Shown here: positions 1 to 6,387 of the stretch, one piece after another
Numbering within the stretch: the first letter of the stretch is position 1
Layout of the letters: each line of letters opens with the position of its first letter
Assembly: GCA_036259835.1 (NCBI GenBank)
Contig: DATABA010000086.1
Coordinates: 1 to 15,898 of the forward strand
DNA: 15,898 nt
DNA from: JALYGK01 sp036259835
GTDB lineage: Bacteria; Actinomycetota; UBA4738
Direction: 5' to 3'
Position numbers and translations under genes: made by a program
The notes under the pieces: model-generated
Database searches by the model: none
Seen by the model: only the letters and a program-made list of their open reading frames with translations
What the model was told of the DNA's origin: nothing

Positions 1-788
1 CCGGTTCGCGGGACATGACCGGAGCGGCCGCGCTGACGGCCAAAGCGGCATATCGAGCCGGCGCCGGCCTGGTGACGCTCGCCGCGCCGCTGAGCGTGCT
101 CTCGACGGTCCAGCCCTCCGCTCCCGACCTGACGTTCCTTCCGCTGCCAGCGACGGAGGAGGGAACAGTTTCGCGAGACGCCTGGCCCGTGTTGCGGGAG
201 CGAATCCGATCCTGCGACGCGGTTGCGATCGGCCCCGGGCTCTCGACGAGCCCTTCGACCTCGGGTCTCGTCCGAACGATGGTTGCCGAATCTCCCGTCC
301 CGTTCGTTCTGGACGCCGACGGACTGAACGCATTCGAGGGTCGCGCCGGCCTTCTGGCCGATCGGGCATCCGAAGCGATCCTCACTCCCCATGCCGGTGA
401 GTTCGGGCGCCTGACCGGCCTGTCGGCGAAAGAGGTCGTCGAGGATCGAGTGGGACACGCTCGCAAAGCGGCCGCCGAGTTCCGGTGCGTGGTGCTGTTG
501 AAGGGGTCTCGAACGGTGGTGGCGGACCCGAACGGAACGGCTTTCGTCAACCCGACCGGCGGCTCTTATCTCGCCACGGGTGGAACCGGCGACGTCCTCA
601 CCGGGGCGATTGCCGGCCTCATCGCCGGGGGCCTCTCGCCGGTCCACGCTGGGGCCGTCGCGGCATACGTTCACGGGGTTGCGGGGCAGCTCGCGTCCGA
701 GCGTCAGGGAGAGGGCACCATCGCCTCGGACGTGCTTTCGCACCTCGGTGAGGCGCTCGTTCGCGTTCGAGCCAGCGCGGACGCTTGA
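1..788 (+). CDS. nnrD: NAD(P)H-hydrate dehydratase (ADP-forming type), 5'-truncated
   Basis: ATP- or ADP-dependent dehydratase that repairs hydrated NAD(P)H (NADHX/NADPHX) back to NAD(P)H in the cytoplasm. The reading frame is open to the window edge and already reads GSRDMTGAAALTAKAAYRAG from base 3. This matches the interior of the family's N-terminal region, so the gene begins upstream and the ATG at 15 is not its start. Visible motifs are GPGLSTS (about 231-251), LDADGLNAF (about 309-335), LTPHAGEFGRLTG and the nucleotide-binding/catalytic GGTGDVLTG at 579-605, whose Asp codon is 591-593. TGA is at 786-788. Many bacteria fuse this domain to an N-terminal epimerase domain (NnrE); whether that applies here cannot be seen. 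The next gene, alr, follows after 23 bases, an order typical of actinobacteria. Family assignment is firm; which nucleotide cofactor is used is not visible. Confidence 0.93.
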   Translation, partial: GSRDMTGAAALTAKAAYRAGAGLVTLAAPLSVLSTVQPSAPDLTFLPLPATEEGTVSRDAWPVLRERIRSCDAVAIGPGLSTSPSTSGLVRTMVAESPVPFVLDADGLNAFEGRAGLLADRASEAILTPHAGEFGRLTGLSAKEVVEDRVGHARKAAAEFRCVVLLKGSRTVVADPNGTAFVNPTGGSYLATGGTGDVLTGAIAGLIAGGLSPVHAGAVAAYVHGVAGQLASERQGEGTIASDVLSHLGEALVRVRASADA

Positions 789-811
789 ACCGCTCGTTGG
801 AGGGCTCCACC

Positions 812-1930
812 GTGACCGGCTCCGGTTCCCGGCGTGCCGTAAAAACGCGTCCGACGGTGGCGGTGATCGCCCTCGATGCCATCCGGCACAACATTCGCCT
901 TCTCAAACCGAAGGGGTCCGAGCTCATGGCCGTGGTAAAGGCGAACGCGTACGGGCACGGCGACGCGCCGGTGGCGCGCGCCGCGTTGGAAGCCGGTGCG
1001 ACGTGGCTCGGTGTGGCCGCGATTGAGGAAGGGAGCGGCCTGCGGGAAGCCGGAATCGACGCTCGCATCCTCATGCTGAGCGAGTTTCCCCGCGGAGCCG
1101 AACGGGAGGGGCTGGCAGCGGACCTGACCCCGACGCTGTACACCGAAGACGGCTTGAAGGCGCTGGCCGCGGCGTCGCGTGAGCCGGTACCCGTGCACAT
1201 CAAGGTCGACACCGGCATGCATCGAGTGGGCCTGCCATCTGACCGCGTCCCGGAATTCGCCCGCGCCGTGATGGACGCGGGATTGTTCCCGGAGGGGCTG
1301 TGGACCCACTTCGCGAAGGCTGAACTTCTCGGCGATCCGCTGTCGGCGCAACAGCTCCAGGCGCTCCGGCAGGCGATGAGGGAACTGGAGGGGATGGGGA
1401 TTCGGCCGCGGTACGTCCACGCCGCGAACAGTGCGGCCACCATGGCGCTCCAGGACTCCCATTTCGACCTGGTCCGAACGGGAATCGCCATGTACGGGAT
1501 CCTTCCGGGGCCTGATCTTCCCGATCCCGGACTTCGACCGGCGATGTCGTGGCGAAGTGCGGTGACCTTGGTAAAGCGGGTAGCGCCTGGCGAAGGCATC
1601 TCGTACGGCCACCAGTATCGGGTGAAGAACGATTCGACGATCGCCACAGTCCCGGTCGGGTATGCGGACGGGTACAGCAGACTCCTGTCGAATCGGGGCG
1701 AGGTTGTCATTCGAGGACGGCGCCATCCGGTTGCCGGAGCCGTCACCATGGATCACATCATGGTGGACTGCGGGGACCGTCCCGTGGAGGCTGGCGACAC
1801 GGTGACGCTCCTCGGAATCGAAGGGGATGCCCGGGTGACCGCGGAAGATATGGCCGGCTGGATGGGAACCATTCCCTACGAGGTGGTGTGCGGAGTGAGC
1901 GAACGAGTCCCGCGGGAGTACGTGGGATGA
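812..1930 (+). CDS. alr: Alanine racemase
   Basis: PLP-dependent interconversion of L- and D-alanine, supplying D-Ala for peptidoglycan. The 372-residue product has the usual length. The PLP lysine is Lys43 in AVVKANAYGHG; KVDTGMHRVG (131-140) and the catalytic tyrosine Tyr265 in GISYGHQY are present. The box that usually reads CMDQ reads TMDH (residues 312-315). The GTG at 812 is preferred because GGAGGG (799-804) lies 7 bases upstream and the product then starts just before the conserved RPTVAVIALDAIRHN. A TTG at 785, overlapping the nnrD TGA, would add nine residues but has no good ribosome binding site. The gene ends in an ATGA overlap with the hydrolase gene, so the two are probably translationally coupled. 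Confidence 0.96.
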   Translation: MTGSGSRRAVKTRPTVAVIALDAIRHNIRLLKPKGSELMAVVKANAYGHGDAPVARAALEAGATWLGVAAIEEGSGLREAGIDARILMLSEFPRGAEREGLAADLTPTLYTEDGLKALAAASREPVPVHIKVDTGMHRVGLPSDRVPEFARAVMDAGLFPEGLWTHFAKAELLGDPLSAQQLQALRQAMRELEGMGIRPRYVHAANSAATMALQDSHFDLVRTGIAMYGILPGPDLPDPGLRPAMSWRSAVTLVKRVAPGEGISYGHQYRVKNDSTIATVPVGYADGYSRLLSNRGEVVIRGRRHPVAGAVTMDHIMVDCGDRPVEAGDTVTLLGIEGDARVTAEDMAGWMGTIPYEVVCGVSERVPREYVG

Positions 1931-3099
1931 GCGACGGCGCACGTGGCGGCCGTCCGCTGGGGTCGCGGCCGACACTTCGGAAGGCGCTGATCGGCGCCGG
2001 GATCGCCCTCGGCGCGGCGGCCGTCGGTGTGGCGGTCGAGCGGTACGCGGTCCGACGCGCTCGCTCCCGTCCGGATCCCGAGCGAGGGGAATCGCTTGGC
2101 GAGCGCCCCGGATCGGAACAAAGAGTGAAGTCGTTCGACGGTACGGAGCTCGCCGTCAACGTGATCGGTCCGGAGGGCGCACCGACGCTCGTCTTCGCGC
2201 ACGGAATCACGCTGGATATGACGGCGTGGCACTTTCAGTGGCGGGACCTGTCGGATGAATACCGGTGTGTGCTGTACGACCAGCGTGGGCACGGACGGAG
2301 CGCCAAGGCCGCGAACGGCGATTACTCGCTGGAGGCGCTCGGCCGTGACCTGAAGGCGGTACTCGACGCGACGGGAACCGAAGCACCGGTCGTCTTCGTC
2401 GGACACAGCATGGGCGGCATGAGCATCGTCTCGTTCGCGGAGCTGTTCCCCGAGGAATTCGGAACTCGTATTCAGGCGGTGGTGCTGGCGAACACGGCGG
2501 CGGCCGACGTGGTGAAGGAGGTGCTGGGCGGCCTGGCCGCGAGAGTAGGGAAGTTCCTTCTCCCAACCCCCAAACGCTTCCTGAGCAAGCCCGAGCGAGC
2601 GTTCTGGGTTCGCTCCGGCGCTCTCGGTCTCAGCCCGGACATCGCTTTTCTGGTCGTTCGAATGACCAACTTCGGCTCCGGGGCGTCGCCTTCGGTGGTC
2701 GACCACGTCGCGAGCATCGCCGGCCAGGCACCGGCCGAGGTCTGGACCGACCTCATCGTCAGCGTGGCCGAGATCAACCTGTCTCACGCCCTGGAGCACA
2801 TCACGGTTCCCACGCTGGTCCTGGTCGGCGACGTTGACCGGCTCACCCCCCCGGCGAGCGCCCTCGCCGTCAAGCGAAAGCTGCCCAAAGGAAAGATGGT
2901 GGTCCTGCGCGACGCCGGGCACTGCGCAATGCTCGAGCGCCACGACCTCTTCAATCGAGCCCTGCGGGATTTTCTTCGCGGGGCGCTCCCAATGGCCGCA
3001 GCGGCAACGGAAGGAGATGGCGAAGGGCCTTCGGCGGTACATGGCGGACGCCGACGGACCCCCGCCAGTCCGGCGAAAGTACGGGGAGCGTCCACCTGA
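1927..3099 (+). CDS. Membrane-anchored alpha/beta hydrolase
   Basis: Serine hydrolase of the alpha/beta-hydrolase fold, substrate unknown. The 390-residue product has a basic N-terminus followed by one hydrophobic segment (about 18-37), likely a membrane anchor or uncleaved signal. The catalytic domain starts near residue 67: oxyanion-loop HG (92-93), YDQRGHGRS (117-125), nucleophile Ser161 in GHSMGG, acid Asp304 in GDVDRLTPP and His332 in DAGHCAMLERH. The last 35 residues are low-complexity (Ala, Gly, Arg, Pro). The start is the ATG overlapping the alr stop (ATGA); the frame is open further upstream, but that part is a shadow of alr. I recall a hydrolase with a similar anchor directly after alr in Streptomyces, so the pairing is probably old, though its function is undefined. 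Lipase, esterase or peroxidase-like activity cannot be told apart from sequence. Confidence 0.9.
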   Translation: MSDGARGGRPLGSRPTLRKALIGAGIALGAAAVGVAVERYAVRRARSRPDPERGESLGERPGSEQRVKSFDGTELAVNVIGPEGAPTLVFAHGITLDMTAWHFQWRDLSDEYRCVLYDQRGHGRSAKAANGDYSLEALGRDLKAVLDATGTEAPVVFVGHSMGGMSIVSFAELFPEEFGTRIQAVVLANTAAADVVKEVLGGLAARVGKFLLPTPKRFLSKPERAFWVRSGALGLSPDIAFLVVRMTNFGSGASPSVVDHVASIAGQAPAEVWTDLIVSVAEINLSHALEHITVPTLVLVGDVDRLTPPASALAVKRKLPKGKMVVLRDAGHCAMLERHDLFNRALRDFLRGALPMAAAATEGDGEGPSAVHGGRRRTPASPAKVRGAST

Positions 3100-3965
3100 T
3101 CACGCGGGTTCCCGGCATTCGGGTCGGCCACTGGACCGACCCGGTCGGAGTCACGGGGTGCACCGTGGTCCTCTGCCCCTCCGAAACGGTTGGCTCCGGC
3201 GAGGTCCGCGGGGGAGCGCCCGGAACGCGGGAAACCGACCTGCTTCGTCCCGGGACGCTGGTCGATCGGGTCGATGCCGTGCTCTTGACCGGAGGAAGCG
3301 CGTTCGGGCTGGCGGCCGCAGACGGAGTCATGCGGTTCCTCGAGGAGCGAGGTCAGGGTTTTCCGACCGGTCCGGCCGCGGTCCCCATCGTCCCCGCGGC
3401 GGTGGTCTTCGACTTGCGAGTCGGTGATGCGGCGGCCCGGCCGGGCCCCGAGGCGGGCTACGCGGCCTGCCTCGGGGCGGGCGCGGACGTGGAAGAAGGC
3501 AATGTCGGCGCCGGTACCGGTGCCACCATCGCCAAGCTCCACGGCCCGGACAGGGCCGTCAAGGGCGGCCTGGGGACCGCCGCAACCGAGGAAGGCGGTT
3601 TGATCGTGGGCGCCATCGCCGTCGTCAACGCCATGGGCGAATTGGTGGACGACGAGGGAAGCGTCATTGCGGGAGCACGTCCAGACGAAGGCGACGACCA
3701 GGGGCCAACGCAAGCGACCCTGGGGGCAAACACAACGCTGGTCACCGTGGCCACGAACGCCAGGCTGTCGAAGGAGCGGGCCCACCTGCTCTCCCTCGCT
3801 GCCCACGATGGCATCGACCGCGCCATCAGGCCGGCACACACGATGTGGGACGGCGACACCGCTTTCGCGTTGGCCACGGGCCAGGTCGAAGCCGAGCAAC
3901 GACGCGTCGAGGAGCTCACGGTCGCCACGGTGGCCGAAGCGATTCGACGCGCGGTTCCCCGCTGA
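3096..3965 (+). CDS. P1 family peptidase (DmpA/beta-aminopeptidase-like), probable CTG start
   Basis: Self-processing N-terminal-nucleophile hydrolase of the L-aminopeptidase/D-esterase (S58, DmpA-like) family. Family motifs in order are ITRVPGIRVGH at the very start, GCTVVL, LTGGSAFGLAAADGVMRFLEE, VPIVPAAVVFDL, GNVGAGTGAT, KGGLGTA, NTTLVTVATNA and AHDGIDRAI..HT.WDGDTAFALATG. In relatives the chain cleaves itself before the nucleophile, here predicted between Asn212 and Thr213 (codons 3729 and 3732). The first conventional start is GTG 3165, but the conserved N-terminus is encoded upstream of it and no ATG, GTG or TTG lies in frame in the preceding 90 or so bases. CTG 3096-3098 overlaps the hydrolase TGA (CTGA) and has GGGGAG (3083-3088) 7 bases upstream, so it is taken as the start, giving 289 residues. 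Substrate unknown; some relatives cleave D-amino acid amides or beta-peptides. Confidence 0.87.
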   Translation: MITRVPGIRVGHWTDPVGVTGCTVVLCPSETVGSGEVRGGAPGTRETDLLRPGTLVDRVDAVLLTGGSAFGLAAADGVMRFLEERGQGFPTGPAAVPIVPAAVVFDLRVGDAAARPGPEAGYAACLGAGADVEEGNVGAGTGATIAKLHGPDRAVKGGLGTAATEEGGLIVGAIAVVNAMGELVDDEGSVIAGARPDEGDDQGPTQATLGANTTLVTVATNARLSKERAHLLSLAAHDGIDRAIRPAHTMWDGDTAFALATGQVEAEQRRVEELTVATVAEAIRRAVPR

Positions 3966-3981
3966 GGCTGGACCGGCCACT

Positions 3982-3987
3982 TACAAT
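3982..3987 (+). promoter_or_regulatory. Possible -10 element (TACAAT) upstream of the uracil-DNA glycosylase
   Basis: TACAAT fits the TAnnnT pattern of actinobacterial sigma-A promoters and would give a 5' leader of roughly 55-60 bases before the ATG at 4052. No recognisable -35 hexamer lies 16-19 bases upstream, so this is a weak call based on position and the -10 match only. Confidence 0.35.
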
Positions 3988-4022
3988 GCGGGGCGGCACC
4001 AGCGTGCCTGTCGAAGCGTTCG

Positions 4023-4047
4023 GTCTTCCCCACGAGTTGGGGAGGAC
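4023..4047 (+). promoter_or_regulatory. Hairpin enclosing the glycosylase ribosome binding site
   Basis: GTCTTCCCCA (4023-4032) can pair with TGGGGAGGAC (4038-4047) across the five-base loop CGAGT, giving a 10-bp stem with one G-U pair. The 3' arm contains the Shine-Dalgarno sequence GGGGAGGA (4039-4046), which ends 5 bases before ATG 4052, so the folded RNA would hide the ribosome binding site. There is no T-run after it, so it does not look like a terminator. The pairing is seen directly; a regulatory role is inferred. Confidence 0.5.
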
Positions 4048-4051
4048 AGTT

Positions 4052-4660
4052 ATGACCACCGCCCTTCAGGAACTCCAGACCTTTGCCAACTCCTGCACGC
4101 GTTGCCGGCTGGCCAGGGGACGGACGCAGGTCGTCTTCGGTGTTGGAGATCCGGAGGCGAACCTGATGTTCATCGGGGAGGGACCTGGCTATTACGAGGA
4201 CAAGCAGGGGGAACCATTCGTTGGGGCGGCCGGTCAGCTCCTCACCCGGCTCCTCGGGGAGGTCGGCCTGCGGCGACAAGAGGTCTACATCACGAACGTG
4301 GTGAAATGCCGCCCTCCAGGCAACCGAGACCCCATGCCCGACGAGATCGAAGCCTGCCGCCCCTACCTGATAGGGCAGATCGAAAACATCAGGCCGCGGG
4401 TCATCGTCACGCTCGGCAACTTCGCCACTCGGGTCATCCTGGACCGCCAGGTTTCGATCAGTAGAGTTCGGGGACAACGGTTCGACTGGGAGGGCCGGGC
4501 CGTGATCCCGACGTTCCACCCGGCCGCCGTCCTTCGAGGAGGAGGAGAATCGGGTACGCAAATGGTGGCGATTCGATCCGATTTCCGCCGGGTCCGAGAG
4601 GTCATGGACGAGCCGCAGCCAGTCACCGTGGCGGCCGACGAGCAGCTCGGGCTGTTCTAA
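4052..4660 (+). CDS. Family 4 uracil-DNA glycosylase (4Fe-4S)
   Basis: Removes uracil from DNA (from cytosine deamination or dUTP incorporation) at the start of base excision repair. The product is 202 residues, typical of family 4. The four iron-sulfur cysteines are Cys15 and Cys18 (CTRC), Cys86 (VVKCRPPGNR) and Cys102. Active-site motif A is GEGPGYYEDKQGEPFVGAAG (42-61) and motif B includes FHPAAVLR with His156. The C-terminus EQLGLF is typical. ATG 4052 is chosen because GGGGAGGA lies 5 bases upstream; an in-frame ATG at 3986 would add 22 residues but has no ribosome binding site. The gene sits 86 bases after the peptidase and 15 bases before tsaE, so it probably opens a transcription unit with the t6A genes. 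I do not recall a glycosylase here in the Streptomyces or Mycobacterium versions of this locus. Confidence 0.95.
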   Translation: MTTALQELQTFANSCTRCRLARGRTQVVFGVGDPEANLMFIGEGPGYYEDKQGEPFVGAAGQLLTRLLGEVGLRRQEVYITNVVKCRPPGNRDPMPDEIEACRPYLIGQIENIRPRVIVTLGNFATRVILDRQVSISRVRGQRFDWEGRAVIPTFHPAAVLRGGGESGTQMVAIRSDFRRVREVMDEPQPVTVAADEQLGLF

Positions 4661-4675
4661 AGTCACCGCTTCCCC

Positions 4676-5170
4676 ATGAAACCCACGCTCGAGCTCCTGA
4701 CTGCTTCTCCGGAGGAGAGCCAGGCCGTGGGGGCGGCCATCGCGCCTGCGCTGGCAGCGGGTGACGTCATCTCCCTAACGGGCGACCTCGGAGCGGGGAA
4801 GACCACCTTCGTGCAAGGCGTCGCTCCCACCCTCGGCGTCACCGATCACGTCGTGTCCCCGACGTTCACATTGGTTCGGGAGTACGACGGGACCCTGCCC
4901 GTCTACCATTTCGACGTCTACCGCCTGGACAACCTTCAAGAGGTGTTGGACCTGGGCTTTGAGGAGACCCTCGACTTGGGAGGGATCGTGTTCATCGAAT
5001 GGGGCGACGCCATCGAGGCGCTTCTTCCCGAGGCCTATCTCCAGATCGAGCTCACCATTCCGGGAGAGGACTCCGTGCGCCGGCTGGAGATCACTGCCAG
5101 GGGGCCGGCGTGGGCGCGCCGGTGGGACCGAATCGTCGACGCGGTGGCGCCGTGGAAGGCGCCGGTGTGA
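4676..5170 (+). CDS. tsaE: tRNA threonylcarbamoyladenosine biosynthesis ATPase TsaE
   Basis: P-loop ATPase required with TsaB and TsaD for N6-threonylcarbamoyl modification of A37 in tRNAs reading ANN codons; it acts in the cytoplasm and drives turnover of the TsaBD complex. The 164-residue product has Walker A GDLGAGKTT (36-44, Lys42), the switch SPTFTLVREY (61-70), HFDVYRL (78-84) and IEWGD (107-111), all in family order. It begins 15 bases after the glycosylase stop without a clear Shine-Dalgarno sequence (the bases before ATG are pyrimidine-rich), so expression may depend on read-through of ribosomes from upstream. tsaB starts one base after its TGA. Confidence 0.95.
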   Translation: MKPTLELLTASPEESQAVGAAIAPALAAGDVISLTGDLGAGKTTFVQGVAPTLGVTDHVVSPTFTLVREYDGTLPVYHFDVYRLDNLQEVLDLGFEETLDLGGIVFIEWGDAIEALLPEAYLQIELTIPGEDSVRRLEITARGPAWARRWDRIVDAVAPWKAPV

Positions 5171-5171
5171 C

Positions 5172-5876
5172 ATGTTGGTCCTCGGCATCGAGACGTCGAC
5201 TGAGCAGACCACCGTTGCTCTCGGGAGCGAACAGGGAATGGTCGCGGCGACGCTCCTTTCGACCGGCAAGCTCAACCACGAAGTCATCATTCCGAACATC
5301 CGGCATCTCCTCCGATGGTCAGAGATCAAACCGGCAAACCTCGGTGGGATCGCCGTGGGTCTCGGCCCCGGCCTGTTTACGGGGATGCGGGTCGGACTCG
5401 CCACGGCGAAGACGCTCGCCCAGGTTCTCTCCATTCCGATCGCCGGTCTGGCGTCGCTGGACGTCATCGCATTTTCGGTTCGCTATTCACGCCGCCTCAT
5501 CTGCGCCGCGACCGACGCAAAGCGAGGTGAGATCTTCTACGCCTTCTACAGACCGGTTCCTGGCGGCGTCACTCGCGAGACCGACTTCGAAGTTGGTCCA
5601 GCTGATCGCCTGGTCGCGGAGCTCGAGGCCCGGCCCGAGGAGATTCTTCTGGTCGGAAACGGGGCACTCACCTACCGGCGGACACTGGAAGAGGCCGGCC
5701 AGCACGTGGAGTTCGCGTCGGCGGCCTACTCCTTTCCGTCCGCGACGGCGCTGGTGGAGTTGGCGATTCCTCGGTTCCAGCGGGAGGATTTCGACCGGGT
5801 ATTCGACCTGACTCCCTATTACGTGAGGAAGACGGATGCGGAGATCTCCTGGGACAAGCGTCACCGAACCGGCTGA
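5172..5876 (+). CDS. tsaB: tRNA threonylcarbamoyladenosine biosynthesis protein TsaB
   Basis: Non-catalytic Kae1/TsaD-like paralogue that dimerises with TsaD in the bacterial t6A complex. The 234-residue product opens with the ASKHA-fold strand MLVLGIETSTEQTTVALG, then VIIPNIRHLL (38-47), GPGLFTGMRVGLATAK (65-80), DAKRGEIFYAF (115-125) and the family-typical end PYYVRKTDAEI. TsaD's metal-binding NHxxGH histidines are absent, as expected for TsaB. The start ATG 5172 lies one base after the tsaE stop; an upstream extension in frame is only a shadow of tsaE. The last 41 bases overlap rimI. Confidence 0.94.
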   Translation: MLVLGIETSTEQTTVALGSEQGMVAATLLSTGKLNHEVIIPNIRHLLRWSEIKPANLGGIAVGLGPGLFTGMRVGLATAKTLAQVLSIPIAGLASLDVIAFSVRYSRRLICAATDAKRGEIFYAFYRPVPGGVTRETDFEVGPADRLVAELEARPEEILLVGNGALTYRRTLEEAGQHVEFASAAYSFPSATALVELAIPRFQREDFDRVFDLTPYYVRKTDAEISWDKRHRTG

Positions 5877-6384
5877 AGTCGAGATCACACGGATGCGCAG
5901 GCGCCACCTCAAGGGCGTCATGGCCATCGAGGCTCAGGTCTACCCGCGCCCGTGGAGCCCGAACCTGTTCCTCTCCGAGATGAACGAGTTCCGCAACCGC
6001 ACTTACCTGGTGGCCAAGATCGAGAAGGATGTCGTCGGCTATGGGGGCGTGATGTGCTACGGCGAGGAGGCGCACATCACAACGATCGCGGTCGACCCCA
6101 TGCATCACCGGAAGAAGATCGGGACCCGCCTCCTGTACGAGCTGTTGCAGGAGGGGCTCCGGCTCGGAGGGAAGGCGGCGTCGCTCGAGGTGAGAGTGTC
6201 GAACTGGGGCGCACAGCGGCTCTACGGCCAGTTCGGCTTTCGCCCGGTTGGAGTGCGAAAGAACTACTACCAGGAGACCGGGGAAGACGCCGTGGTCATG
6301 TGGGCGGACGACATTTCCTCGCAGGGATACCGGCAGCGCCTGGAAGAGCTCGTCGAGAGAATCCCCGGCGTCCTGAGGCCCTAG
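5836..6384 (+). CDS. rimI: Ribosomal protein bS18-alanine N-acetyltransferase-like GNAT enzyme
   Basis: GNAT-fold acetyltransferase; RimI acetylates the N-terminus of ribosomal protein bS18 and sometimes other proteins. The 182-residue product has VEITRMRRRHLKGVMAIE (15-32), PWSPNLFLSEM (39-49), IAVDPMHHRKKIGTRLL (84-100), LEVRVSN (117-123, likely catalytic Glu118) and AQRLYGQFGF with Tyr130. The acetyl-CoA loop departs from the usual Q/RxxGxG/A pattern: the expected first glycine is Lys94 (HRKKIG). ATG 5836 is chosen because GAGGAAG (5825-5831) is well placed and the first beta strand precedes the next in-frame ATG (5893); this start makes a 41-base overlap with tsaB. The position between tsaB and tsaD is typical of actinobacteria. 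The true substrate cannot be read from sequence. Confidence 0.9.
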   Translation: MRRSPGTSVTEPAEVEITRMRRRHLKGVMAIEAQVYPRPWSPNLFLSEMNEFRNRTYLVAKIEKDVVGYGGVMCYGEEAHITTIAVDPMHHRKKIGTRLLYELLQEGLRLGGKAASLEVRVSNWGAQRLYGQFGFRPVGVRKNYYQETGEDAVVMWADDISSQGYRQRLEELVERIPGVLRP

Positions 6385-6387
6385 TCG

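Noticed and set aside
1549..1926. Upstream extension of the alpha/beta hydrolase inside alr
   Set aside because: The extension reads as a shadow of alr; the ATGA junction at 1927 and the anchor-like N-terminus that follows are a better start.
704..1975. Long - strand frame opposite alr
   Set aside because: Antisense shadow of a clear alanine racemase; no recognisable domain and no ribosome binding site.
4023..4047. The hairpin before the glycosylase as a transcription terminator
   Set aside because: No T-run follows the stem and its 3' arm is the ribosome binding site, so a translational role fits better.
3845..4051. Longer start for the uracil-DNA glycosylase
   Set aside because: The family begins close to the first CxxC, and ATG 4052 has a strong ribosome binding site; the extension overlaps the peptidase coding region.
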